NCBI GenBank assembly: GCA_004366215.1
Contig: SIRY01000063.1
Location: forward strand, 1-23,607
Direction: 5' to 3'
DNA: 23,607 nt
Source: Actinomycetota bacterium
GTDB taxonomy: Bacteria; Actinomycetota; Acidimicrobiia; Acidimicrobiales; Acidimicrobiaceae
A program made the translations under genes and the position numbers. The notes under the pieces were generated by a model. It worked only from the letters and a program-made list of their open reading frames with translations. It made no database searches and was not told the DNA's origin. Within the stretch, counting starts at the first letter, position 1, and every line of letters starts with the position of its first letter. Positions 7,359 through 15,050 of this stretch are shown piece by piece.

Positions 7359-8228
7359 GTGGGAGCACAGCTACTCGACGGAGAGCGGGTGGCCGCCGAG
7401 GTGCGAGCCGAGGTGCGACGGCGCGTGGCGCTGCTGCGCGAGGCGGGTCACGGGGTGGGTCTTGGTGCGGTGCTGGTGGGTGACGATCCGGCGAGCGCTC
7501 GCTACGTGGCGATGAAGCGTCGTGACTGCGAAGCGGTCGGCATCGCGTCGCGTCTCGTGCACCTCAGCGCCGACGCCAGCCTCGAGGAGGTCAGAGCCGC
7601 GATCGCTACGCTCAACGACGACCCCGCGACGAGCGCGTTCATCGTCCAGCTACCGCTGCCGGCACACCTCGACCAGGACGACGTGCTGAGCGCCGTGTCG
7701 CCCTCGAAGGACGCCGACGGGCTACACCCGATGAACCTCGGCGCGCTCGCGCTCGGGCGCCCTCGTGTGGTGCCGTGTACTCCAGCCGGCATCGTCGAGC
7801 TCCTCGTGCGCCACGGGATCACGCTCGAGGGTCGCCACCTCGTCGTGATTGGTCGGGGTCTCACGATCGGTCGACCACTCTCGATGCTCGCGTCACTGCC
7901 GCGCCCACACCTCAATGCAGCCGTCACGGTGGTGCACTCTCGGGTGAGCGACCTTGGCTCCATCGTGCGAAGCGCCGACGTGGTCGTTGCGGCTGCCGGG
8001 CGGCCCGGGCTCGTCACGGCATCGATGGTTCGTCACGGGGCGGTCGTCGTCGGCGCGGGTACCAGCTTCGAGGGTCGTCGGCTGCTGTCAGATGTCGCTG
8101 ACGACGTCGCGTCGGTCGCGTCGTGGATCACCCCTCGCCTCGGCGGTGTCGGGCCGATGACCCGGGCGATGCTCCTTGCGAACACTGTCGCACTCGCGGA
8201 GGCGCACGCAGCGGGAGGTCGTCGGTGA
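7359..8228 (+). CDS. folD: Bifunctional methylenetetrahydrofolate dehydrogenase / cyclohydrolase
   Basis: 289 aa. It interconverts 5,10-methylene-THF and 10-formyl-THF, the cofactor used by PurN and PurH. The catalytic YxxxK motif is present (Tyr49 to Lys53, in ARYVAMKRRDCEAVGI), as are DADGLHPMNLG and PCTPAGIVELL. The C-terminal GVGPMTRAML is conserved. The dinucleotide-binding loop reads VVIGRGLTIGRPLS, whereas most FolDs have GRSxxVGxP, and the usual DVGI turn is replaced by VVGAGTS. It is therefore a somewhat divergent member, and cofactor preference (NAD or NADP) cannot be read off. GTG 7359 has GGGGGACG upstream, 14 nt after purH. The stop overlaps the next start (GTGA). Confidence 0.94.
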   Translation: MGAQLLDGERVAAEVRAEVRRRVALLREAGHGVGLGAVLVGDDPASARYVAMKRRDCEAVGIASRLVHLSADASLEEVRAAIATLNDDPATSAFIVQLPLPAHLDQDDVLSAVSPSKDADGLHPMNLGALALGRPRVVPCTPAGIVELLVRHGITLEGRHLVVIGRGLTIGRPLSMLASLPRPHLNAAVTVVHSRVSDLGSIVRSADVVVAAAGRPGLVTASMVRHGAVVVGAGTSFEGRRLLSDVADDVASVASWITPRLGGVGPMTRAMLLANTVALAEAHAAGGRR

Positions 8229-9076
8229 GTGAGCTGCTCGCTCGCTACCGCGAGCACGCCTGCTCGGTCGAGCTCTGGCCTGCGCGCTCGCCAGAGCAGG
8301 AGCGTCGCCTCGATGCGACGCTCGAGGTGCTGCGTGAGCGGCCGCCCGCCTTCGTCTCGGTGACGTACGGGGCGTTTGGCTCGAATCGGGAGCGAAGCCT
8401 CGAGCTGCTGAGCCGGGTGCGGGAGGAGGGTCACGAGGTTCTGGCCCACCTCGCGGTCGCCGGCCACGACGAGGGCGAACTGCGTCGCCTCCTGCGGGAC
8501 GTCAGCGAGCGTGGCGCGACGGGGGTCCTCGCCCTGCGCGGTGATCCGCCCCTCAACGACGCGAGTTCGACGGCCCCGACGAAGGGTCGACACGCGCTCG
8601 AGCTCGTCGAACTGGCTCGTGCTGAGACGACCCTCGAGGTTGCGGTGGCCGTGCACCCCGGCGGACACCCTGACGCGAGCTCACGAGCCGAGGACCTTCG
8701 ATTCCAGGCGGCCAAGCTTGCTCGCAGCGACTTCGGGGTGACCCAGTTCTACTTCAGGCACCGAGAGCTGCTCGAACTGTGCACATCGCTTCGCCGACTC
8801 GGCTCAAGAACGCCGATCGTCGCTGGGTTGCTCGTGCCGACGTCGCTGCGCCAGCTGCGCCGCATGGGGGAGATGGCCCGTGTGACGCTCCCGTCTGCTC
8901 TCGTCCACGCGCTCGAGGGTCCCCAGGGTCGGCTCGTTGCGCGCCACTGGGTGCTCGAGCTGGCGGAAGCAGCGCAGCGGGCCGGATCCGCTGGCGTGCA
9001 CCTGTTCTCGATGAATGACCCCGAGACCACGGCCTGGCTCCTCGAGCGCCTCGGGCCCGCGGTAGCCGTCGGCTAG
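8225..9076 (+). CDS. metF: Methylenetetrahydrofolate reductase (MetF family)
   Basis: 283 aa from GTG 8225, overlapping the folD stop by 4 nt with a GGGAGG ribosome site. It is predicted to be the flavin-dependent reductase that makes 5-methyl-THF for methionine synthesis, drawing on the same pool as FolD. Family features in the TIM barrel are the N-terminal glutamate strand (CSVELWPAR), SVTYGAFGSNRERSLEL, LALRGDPP with the conserved Asp, VAVHPGGHPDA, GVTQFYFR and TPIVAGLLVP. The usual FEFFPP at the N terminus is altered to VELWPAR, so it is a divergent homologue, but the barrel motifs are consistent throughout. It is the last gene of the purine/one-carbon operon. A putative PHO box begins 3 nt after its stop. 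Confidence 0.9.
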   Translation: MSELLARYREHACSVELWPARSPEQERRLDATLEVLRERPPAFVSVTYGAFGSNRERSLELLSRVREEGHEVLAHLAVAGHDEGELRRLLRDVSERGATGVLALRGDPPLNDASSTAPTKGRHALELVELARAETTLEVAVAVHPGGHPDASSRAEDLRFQAAKLARSDFGVTQFYFRHRELLELCTSLRRLGSRTPIVAGLLVPTSLRQLRRMGEMARVTLPSALVHALEGPQGRLVARHWVLELAEAAQRAGSAGVHLFSMNDPETTAWLLERLGPAVAVG

Positions 9077-9079
9077 GGC

Positions 9080-9101
9080 GGTAACCGAATGTTTACCGAA
9101 G
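9080..9101 (+). promoter_or_regulatory. Putative PHO box: two 11-bp direct repeats
   Basis: GGTAACC-GAAT (9080-9090) is followed directly by GTTTACC-GAAG (9091-9101). Each is a 7-mer plus a 4-nt spacer, and ACCGAA recurs exactly 11 nt apart. Actinobacterial PhoP boxes are direct repeats of an 11-nt unit with a GTTCACC-like core, so the phasing and core fit. A TAGGTG -10-like element follows at 9105-9110. The site lies about 95 nt upstream of a PHS-type transporter gene. The assignment is inferred from pattern and context. Confidence 0.5.
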
Positions 9102-9195
9102 CGCTAGGTGTCAGCAAGAACGGTGCAACGCTTTCGTCGCTCCGAGGGTAGAGACTGGCAGCGTCGGCGGTCGGTAGCCAAGGGGAAGGAGTTCG

Positions 9196-10632
9196 ATGGC
9201 AGACCTCACGGTCAACGAAGCGCTCGACGACGCGCCGCTCAGTCGGTTCCACACTCGCGCGATCTTCGTCGCGGGCATGGGATTCTTCACCGACGCCTAC
9301 GACCTGTTCATCATCGGGACCGCGACGACGCTCATCGCCAAGCAGTGGGGACTGAGCTCGGCGGAGACGGGGCTCATCAACTCCATCACGCTCTTGTCAG
9401 CGTTCTTCGGGGCGCTCATCCTCGGTCGCCTCTCTGACGTGCTCGGGCGCAAGCGGACCTACGGTCTCGAGGCGGGTCTCATGGTTGTCGGGGCACTCGC
9501 CTCGGCGTTCGCACCGAGTCTGATCTGGCTACTGGTCTTCCGCTTCATCCTCGGCATCGGAGTCGGTGGTGACTACCCGATGTCGGCGGTCCTCATGACC
9601 GAGTACGCCAACGTTCGCTCCCGCGGTCGCCTCGTCGGGCTCGTCTTCTCGATGCAGGCACTCGGCACGGTGGCGGGCTACGTCGTGGCACTCGCGCTGC
9701 TCTCAGCGGGGGTGAACCACGACCTCGCGTGGCGGCTCATGCTCGGTCTCGGCGCAGTGCCCGCTGCAGCGGTGATCTACCTCCGCCGCCGTATGCCCGA
9801 GTCTCCGCGCTACAAGGCGCGAGTCATTGGCGACGCGACCAGCGCCGCGCGGGACCTCCGAGCGTTCTCGGGTGGTGTCGTGGACGCCGCAGGAACACCC
9901 GAGCCGACGCTGTCGCTACGGCTTCGCGAGTTTCTCTCTAACCCCAAGTACCTCGTCTACCTCCTTGGCACCGCGGGGAGCTGGTTCGTCTTCGACTACG
10001 CCTACTACGGCAACTCGGTCTCGGCGCCACTGATCGTCAAGAGCGTGCTCGGCAAGAGCGGCGCTCACGTGCTCACCGAAGCGATTGCGCTGCAGCTCAT
10101 CGTCTTTAGCGTCGCAGCCGTCCCGGGCTACTACCTCGCCTCGTTCTTCATGGACCGGATCGGACACAAGCGACTCCAGCTCATCGGATTCGTCTTCATG
10201 GGCCTCGCGTTCCTGCTCATCGGCGTCGTTCCGAACGTGACCCACGAGGTCGTACCGTTCTTGGTCCTCTTCGGTGTCAGCTACTTCTTCGCCGAGTTCG
10301 GGCCGAACCTGACCACGTTCGTCCTCTCGGGAGAGGTGTATCCGACGTCGGCTCGCTCAACAGGCCACGGGCTGAGCAGTGGCATCGCGAAGTTCGGTGC
10401 CTTCCTCGGCGTGTTCATCTTCCCGATCGTTAAGGCTCACGTCGGTGTCTCGGGTGCGCTCGTGTTCGCGAGCGGGATGGCCGCGCTCGGCGTGCTCGTC
10501 ACGCTCGTACTTCCGGAGCCTGCACGCCGGTCGCTCGACGACGTCACCGGCGAGCTCAAGCTCGCCGAGGCGGCGCAGGAGTACCTCAAGCGAGCGAGTA
10601 ACAGCCGTCACGAGGTCGCAAGCCAAGACTGA
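9196..10632 (+). CDS. MFS transporter of the phosphate:H+ symporter (PHS) type
   Basis: 478 aa with about twelve hydrophobic segments and an inner loop between TM6 and TM7. The TM1 motif GMGFFTDAYDLFIIG (about 27-41), the MFS loop GRLSDVLGRKR (77-87) and the TM4 segment GIGVGGDYPMSAVLMTEYAN (120-139) are closely similar to the PHS family (Pho84-like phosphate:proton symporters). In that family the aspartates of these motifs take part in proton and phosphate coupling. The TM7 region FDYAYYGNSVSAPL also fits. The substrate is probably inorganic phosphate, although bacterial PHS relatives are poorly characterised and some carry other anions or sugars. ATG 9196 follows an AAGGGGAAGGAG ribosome site. 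A PHO-box-like repeat upstream supports phosphate control, and a palindrome follows the stop. Confidence 0.9.
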   Translation: MADLTVNEALDDAPLSRFHTRAIFVAGMGFFTDAYDLFIIGTATTLIAKQWGLSSAETGLINSITLLSAFFGALILGRLSDVLGRKRTYGLEAGLMVVGALASAFAPSLIWLLVFRFILGIGVGGDYPMSAVLMTEYANVRSRGRLVGLVFSMQALGTVAGYVVALALLSAGVNHDLAWRLMLGLGAVPAAAVIYLRRRMPESPRYKARVIGDATSAARDLRAFSGGVVDAAGTPEPTLSLRLREFLSNPKYLVYLLGTAGSWFVFDYAYYGNSVSAPLIVKSVLGKSGAHVLTEAIALQLIVFSVAAVPGYYLASFFMDRIGHKRLQLIGFVFMGLAFLLIGVVPNVTHEVVPFLVLFGVSYFFAEFGPNLTTFVLSGEVYPTSARSTGHGLSSGIAKFGAFLGVFIFPIVKAHVGVSGALVFASGMAALGVLVTLVLPEPARRSLDDVTGELKLAEAAQEYLKRASNSRHEVASQD

Positions 10633-10656
10633 GCGTCGTGCATGCACCTCGTGGTC

Positions 10657-10686
10657 GTGGAGCCCTGCCGATCGGCAGGGCTCCAC
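10657..10686 (+). terminator. Perfect 30-bp palindrome, probable terminator of the MFS gene
   Basis: The arms GTGGAGCCCTGCC (10657-10669) and GGCAGGGCTCCAC (10674-10686) pair perfectly around GATC, 24 nt after the transporter stop. The stem is very GC-rich. There is no T-tract after it, which is common for actinobacterial terminators. Because it is symmetric it could also act as an operator, but its position favours termination. Confidence 0.7.
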
Positions 10687-10742
10687 GCGTTGCGAGACAG
10701 AGCACGCTCAAGCTTCGTCGAGCTCGTGTCGATGTAGAGGGC

Positions 10743-11207
10743 GTGGCTGAGGGCTCGTTCTGGGAGACGCTCGAACGCGTCGCGGCTCGCGCTGGGGGGC
10801 AAACCGTGCCGCGCCCCAAGCTCGTCGAGTTTCCAGTGGGCGCCGCCCCGTCACTCGCGCTCGGATCGACAGACGCCCCTGCCGCCGAGGCGCCACCGAG
10901 CGCGCCGGCGCGTCCCGCAGCGCAGGCCGGAGCGATTCTCGAGCTCCTGAGCGAACCGCAGAGTGTGGGCCTGCCAGAGTTTGGCCACGACCGAGCGGCG
11001 TCTGACGACGACGCAGGTCTACCGGCGCAGGCGACGACCGACATTGGTACCGCGGAGTCGTGGGACAACGTCGAGCTGCGTGCGGTTCCGGGCACCTTCC
11101 TCGCAGGTCTCGCGGCCAAGCACCGTATCTTCGAGGAGACCGGTGAGATCGACGTCGACCTTGACCGCCTTGGTCGGCGGCGGCGCCGCCGACGTCACGC
11201 CCGCTAA
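10743..11207 (+). CDS. 154-aa protein of unknown function with basic C-terminal tail
   Basis: I do not recognise this protein. The frame is open from 10638, but that would read through the transporter's terminator palindrome, so the start is put at GTG 10743 (MAEGSFWETLERVAARAGG). No convincing ribosome site precedes it. Residues 1-30 look folded, residues 31-62 are a low-complexity Ala/Pro linker, and residues about 64-140 are mixed (AILELLSEPQSVGLPEF, ELRAVPGTFLAGLAAKHRIFEETGEIDVDL). The tail [10 protein letters not shown] is very basic and may bind nucleic acid or acidic partners. There is no membrane segment. Its stop codon interlocks with that of the convergent gene (CTAA, 11204-11207). 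Confidence 0.65.
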   Translation: MAEGSFWETLERVAARAGGQTVPRPKLVEFPVGAAPSLALGSTDAPAAEAPPSAPARPAAQAGAILELLSEPQSVGLPEFGHDRAASDDDAGLPAQATTDIGTAESWDNVELRAVPGTFLAGLAAKHRIFEETGEIDVDLDRLGRRRRRRRHAR

Positions 11208-11473
11208 TCGTCGAGCGCAGGTTCGTCGCCGAGATCCCAGGTGAGCACGATGCCCTCCCGTTCAGCGTCGCGCTCGACCCGGGCTTGGTTGCGCCGAAAC
11301 TGAGGATCGTGGACCGGGAGCATGAGGAGTCGAGCGTAGACGCGTTGCGCGAAGACCTCGCCGAGGCGGCGATCACCACTCGTGATCTGGACCTCCCAAT
11401 GGGGAGCCACTGGTCCGAGGTAGCGAATGCGCGCGCGGGCCCGAGTCGGGGTGGGCTCGTCGGTCTCGGGCAT
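11204..11473 (-). CDS. 89-aa protein of unknown function
   Basis: I do not recognise the family. ATG at 11473 (minus strand) is preceded by a strong GAGGAGGAAGAG ribosome site, which supports a real gene. After a short Pro/Arg-rich start (MPETDEPTPTRARARIRYLG) the sequence has strand-like (HWEVQITSGD) and helical segments (LGEVFAQRVYARLLMLP, FRRNQARVERDAEREGI). It ends acidic (TWDLGDEPALDD). It is soluble with no cysteines. It converges on the 154-aa gene with a shared CTAA stop overlap. The divergent neighbour is a WhiB gene, and a TAAGCT -10-like box lies at 11497-11502 on the minus strand. Confidence 0.65.
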   Translation of the reverse strand: MPETDEPTPTRARARIRYLGPVAPHWEVQITSGDRRLGEVFAQRVYARLLMLPVHDPQFRRNQARVERDAEREGIVLTWDLGDEPALDD

Positions 11474-11530
11474 GCAGCTCTTCCTCCTCTCGCGGCAGCT
11501 TAGCTCGCTCGGTGACGGGTGCAGCAGCAG

Positions 11531-11559
11531 TTGCGCGTGAAGTTACTCAATGGTAGCTT
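11531..11559 (+). promoter_or_regulatory. Candidate promoter of the second whiB-like gene
   Basis: TTGCGC (11531-11536) and TAGCTT (11554-11559) are separated by exactly 17 nt. This is the best-spaced -35/-10 pair in the window. It lies about 48 nt upstream of the ATG at 11607, leaving a leader of roughly 40 nt. Confidence 0.5.
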
Positions 11560-11606
11560 GACGGCCTGAGCCGGTGGTGCTGGCCATAGAGAGGGGAGGG
11601 AACCAG

Positions 11607-11867
11607 ATGGCGGTGCGTGACGAGGTCTCCGTGCACGTCAGCGAGCCGTGGATGGCACAGGGGTCGTGTCGGGGGATGGACCCCGAGTTCTTCTTCCCTA
11701 GCGACGGTGCTGGTGTGGTGGCCGCGCGGCGAATCTGTGCTCGCTGTCGTGTCCAGGAGCAGTGCCTGCGCTTCGCACTCGCCCACCGCATCGACCACGG
11801 TGTGTGGGGAGGGGCCTCTGAGCGAGAGCGCCGGCGCATGCTTCGGGCTGGCGTGCCGAGGGCGTGA
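11607..11867 (+). CDS. WhiB-family [4Fe-4S] transcriptional regulator (short form)
   Basis: 86 aa, the standard WhiB length. The start is ATG 11607 with GGGAGGG about 6 nt upstream. The frame stays open to a GTG at 11574, but that has no ribosome site. Cluster cysteines are Cys21, Cys44, Cys47 and Cys53, with the same C-x22-C-x2-C-x5-C spacing as the other WhiB protein in the window. They are followed by GVWGG (65-69) and SERERRRMLR. The two proteins are paralogues that share RGxDPxxFFP and ARRICAxC. It is expected to sense redox or nitric oxide through its cluster and to bind a sigma factor. The next gene starts 25 nt later from its own leaderless-type promoter. Confidence 0.94.
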   Translation: MAVRDEVSVHVSEPWMAQGSCRGMDPEFFFPSDGAGVVAARRICARCRVQEQCLRFALAHRIDHGVWGGASERERRRMLRAGVPRA

Positions 11868-11878
11868 GGGCGGTCGCG

Positions 11879-11884
11879 TAGCCT
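11879..11884 (+). promoter_or_regulatory. -10 element (TAGCCT) of a probable leaderless promoter
   Basis: TAGCCT ends 7 nt before the GTG at 11892, and there is no ribosome site. It has the same arrangement as the boxes before 2741, 5231 and 13424. Confidence 0.5.
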
Positions 11885-11891
11885 CTGCGAC

Positions 11892-12692
11892 GTGCTTGAG
11901 TGCGTCGTCAACATCGCAGAGGGACGTGACGCGGTGGTGGTCGGCCGCATCGCCGGCGTCGCAGCCGAGGCGCTCCTTGACGTCCACCGCGACGCAGACC
12001 ACAACCGTAGCGTGCTCACGCTCGCTGGGGCTCGCGTCGAGGAAGCTGCGTGGCGAGTTGCGCTCGCCGTGGCCTCACTGCTCGACGTCCGTGGTCACAC
12101 CGGAGTTCACCCGTGGCTCGGCGCGCTCGACGTCGTGCCCTTCTGTCCACTCGAGGGGTCCACGCTCGCTGACGCCATCCACGCTCGAGACGCCTTCGGC
12201 GACAAGCTCGCCCGAGAGCTCGACGTGCCGGTATTCTTCTACGGCCCAGAGCGCACTCTCCCCGAGGTTCGCCGTCGGGCTTTTCGAGATCTCGTCCCTG
12301 ACCGCGGTCCTCGTCGCCCACACCCACGGCTCGGAGCATCCTGCGTCGGTGCGCGCGAGATCCTCATCGCCTACAACGTCGTCGTCGACACGGACCTCGA
12401 GCAGGCGCGTCGCGTCGCTGCGGCCCTTCGGGGTCCCGCGCTGCGCACGCTCGCTTTCCAAGCGGGGTCGCGCGTTCAGGTCTCGGCCAACCTCGTCGAC
12501 CCAGCCGCGCTCGACCCGGCAGGATTCGTCGATCGCGTCGCGGCCCTCGTGGCGGTGCGCTCCTGTGAGCTCGTCGGGCTCGTGCCAGCGTGGGTGCTCA
12601 CGCGGATTCCGGAGGAGCGTTGGAGCTCGCTCGATCTGTCGCCGGAGCGCACGATCGAGTACCGCTTGAGCCAGCGAGGGCTCCTGACCTAG
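11892..12692 (+). CDS. Glutamate formimidoyltransferase (FTCD N-terminal domain type)
   Basis: 266 aa, covering only the formiminotransferase part of FTCD with no cyclodeaminase domain. The family moves the formimino group from formiminoglutamate to THF in histidine degradation, and some members instead handle 5-formyl-THF. Visible motifs are ECVVNIAEGRD at the N terminus, LLDVHRDADHNRSVLTL, and HTGVHPWLGALDVVPF, in which His73 is the probable catalytic histidine. Later come FYGPERTLPEVRRRAFRDL and HPRLGASCVGAREILIAYNV. The usual HPR of the first block is HPW here. No histidine-utilisation genes are adjacent, so the role may be folate salvage. The stop interlocks with that of the convergent TetR gene (CTAG). 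Confidence 0.87.
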   Translation: MLECVVNIAEGRDAVVVGRIAGVAAEALLDVHRDADHNRSVLTLAGARVEEAAWRVALAVASLLDVRGHTGVHPWLGALDVVPFCPLEGSTLADAIHARDAFGDKLARELDVPVFFYGPERTLPEVRRRAFRDLVPDRGPRRPHPRLGASCVGAREILIAYNVVVDTDLEQARRVAAALRGPALRTLAFQAGSRVQVSANLVDPAALDPAGFVDRVAALVAVRSCELVGLVPAWVLTRIPEERWSSLDLSPERTIEYRLSQRGLLT

Positions 12693-13318
12693 CCGGCCTG
12701 GCCGAGGTTACGTAGCCCGGCCCAGGCGAGCATCGCGGTGCGCTCGGCGTAGAAGGCTGCGAGCGACGCCTCGAAGGGACGGTCAGCGTCGTCGTCCTCA
12801 GCTTCGGCGAGGTAGGCGGCGGCGGCGCCGTTCGCGAGGCCGATGAGGCCGCGAGCGGCGAGGAGCCGCTCGCGCTCCGAGGGGGCACCGGTGATGGAGC
12901 GCGTGACGGCGTCGGCGATGGTCAGCTCGATGCCCAGCACGATGCGTTGAAACTCGGCATCTTGGTAGACCCCTGGGCCGAACAGGACGAGGTAGGCGGT
13001 GCGGTGCTGGTGGACAAACGCGAAGAACGCGTGCACGCCCGACCAGAGGCGTTGGCGGGGGCTGTCGATGTTCGTCGTCGCAGACTCGATCGCTGAGGCG
13101 AGCTCGTGTCCGGCGCGCTCGAGCAGCTCACGGAACAAGGCGCGTTTGGAGGCAAAGTGGTGGTAGATGACCGGCTTCGTGACGTGGGCGCGGCGAGCCA
13201 CCTCGTCCATCGAAGAGGCGTCAAAGCCGTACTCGGCAAAGACGCTGCGTGCGGCCTCGACGATGAGCGCGCGACGTCGCTCACCGGGGAGGCGGTGCGA
13301 GCGCGCATGCGCCGACAT
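12689..13318 (-). CDS. TetR-family transcriptional regulator
   Basis: 209 aa. ATG 13318 is chosen because GGGAGGAGG lies just upstream on the minus strand; an in-frame start 14 codons earlier lacks this. The N-terminal helix-turn-helix (about residues 15-60) reads RRALIVEAARSVFAEYGF, SSMDEVARRAHVTKPVIYHHF and SKRALFRELL, a textbook TetR domain. The helical C-terminal ligand domain (LWSGVHAFFAFVHQHRTAYLVLFGPG and onward) resembles the type seen in many actinobacterial TetRs and gives no ligand clue. It is divergent from gmd and the ccm operon across 105 nt that contain an inverted repeat flanking its own -10. It may repress itself and perhaps the neighbour. Confidence 0.93.
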   Translation of the reverse strand: MSAHARSHRLPGERRRALIVEAARSVFAEYGFDASSMDEVARRAHVTKPVIYHHFASKRALFRELLERAGHELASAIESATTNIDSPRQRLWSGVHAFFAFVHQHRTAYLVLFGPGVYQDAEFQRIVLGIELTIADAVTRSITGAPSERERLLAARGLIGLANGAAAAYLAEAEDDDADRPFEASLAAFYAERTAMLAWAGLRNLGQAG

Positions 13319-13340
13319 GAGCCTCCTCCCGTGGCGGGTG

Positions 13341-14392
<1,052 letters not shown>

Positions 14393-14396
14393 CGCG

Positions 14397-15050
14397 ATGG
14401 CTCGGCGGGTCGTACAGGTCCGCAACGTGACCGTGCTGCTCGGCCGGTTTCCGGCGCTTGCTCGCGCGAGCTTCGACGCCTTCGAGGGCGAGGTTGTCGT
14501 GCTCGAGGGTCCGAACGGCTCGGGGAAGACGACGCTGCTGCGGCTGCTGCTCGGACTCGTCGTGCCAGCCGAGGGAGAGGTCGTGGTCTTTGGAGTGGAT
14601 CCTGCTCGCATGCCGAGCGCTGTGCGGCGCGCCAGCACGTACCTTGGTCACCAGGCGATGCTCTACGACGAGCTCACCGCCGACGAGAACCTCGCCTTCT
14701 TCGAGCGCCTCCGGGTACTCCACGCAGCACAGGCGGCCCAGCTCCTCGAGCGCCTCGGCGTCGACCGTCGAGAGCGGGGGCGCCAAGTGCGTCACCTCTC
14801 CCAGGGTCAGCGGCGAAAAGTGGCTCTTGCGACCGCGCTCGCAAAGCCGGCAGAACTCGTCCTGCTGGACGAGCCTCACGCAGCCCTCGACCCCGAGGGC
14901 AAGGCGCTCCTCGACGACGTCATCGTAGACCTGGCTCGAGGTGGACGAACGGTCGTCCTCGCGAGCCATGATCCTGGGCGAAGCGGGCGCATCGCGACCC
15001 GCCGGTACCGTGTCGTCGCAGGTCACCCGCGGGAGGTGCCCGCGTGTTGA
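14397..15050 (+). CDS. ccmA: ABC transporter ATPase, CcmA of cytochrome c maturation System I
   Basis: 217 aa. CcmA with CcmB drives release of holo-CcmE from the CcmC-heme-CcmE complex during System I cytochrome c maturation. All ABC motifs are present: Walker A GPNGSGKTT (38-46), the Q-loop GHQAMLYDELTADENL (His85, Gln86), signature LSQGQ (134-138), Walker B LVLLDEP (154-160), and the switch histidine His191 in LASHD. The Q-loop region and short length match CcmA, and the assignment is fixed by ccmB directly behind it. The ATG follows the gmd stop by 4 nt. The stop overlaps the GTG of ccmB by 7 nt. Confidence 0.92.
   Translation: MARRVVQVRNVTVLLGRFPALARASFDAFEGEVVVLEGPNGSGKTTLLRLLLGLVVPAEGEVVVFGVDPARMPSAVRRASTYLGHQAMLYDELTADENLAFFERLRVLHAAQAAQLLERLGVDRRERGRQVRHLSQGQRRKVALATALAKPAELVLLDEPHAALDPEGKALLDDVIVDLARGGRTVVLASHDPGRSGRIATRRYRVVAGHPREVPAC

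Noticed and set aside
3170..9076. Possible horizontal-transfer boundary around the metabolic operons
   Set aside because: Base composition and codon choice look uniform by eye, and no repeats or integrase remains flank the region.
10638..10742. Upstream extension of the 154-aa gene
   Set aside because: It would be translated from the transporter's terminator palindrome, and GTG 10743 gives a more protein-like start.
11617..12669. Plus-strand frame of 350 codons spanning whiB and the formimidoyltransferase gene
   Set aside because: It crosses two genes with diagnostic motifs in another frame and is Ser/Arg-rich throughout.
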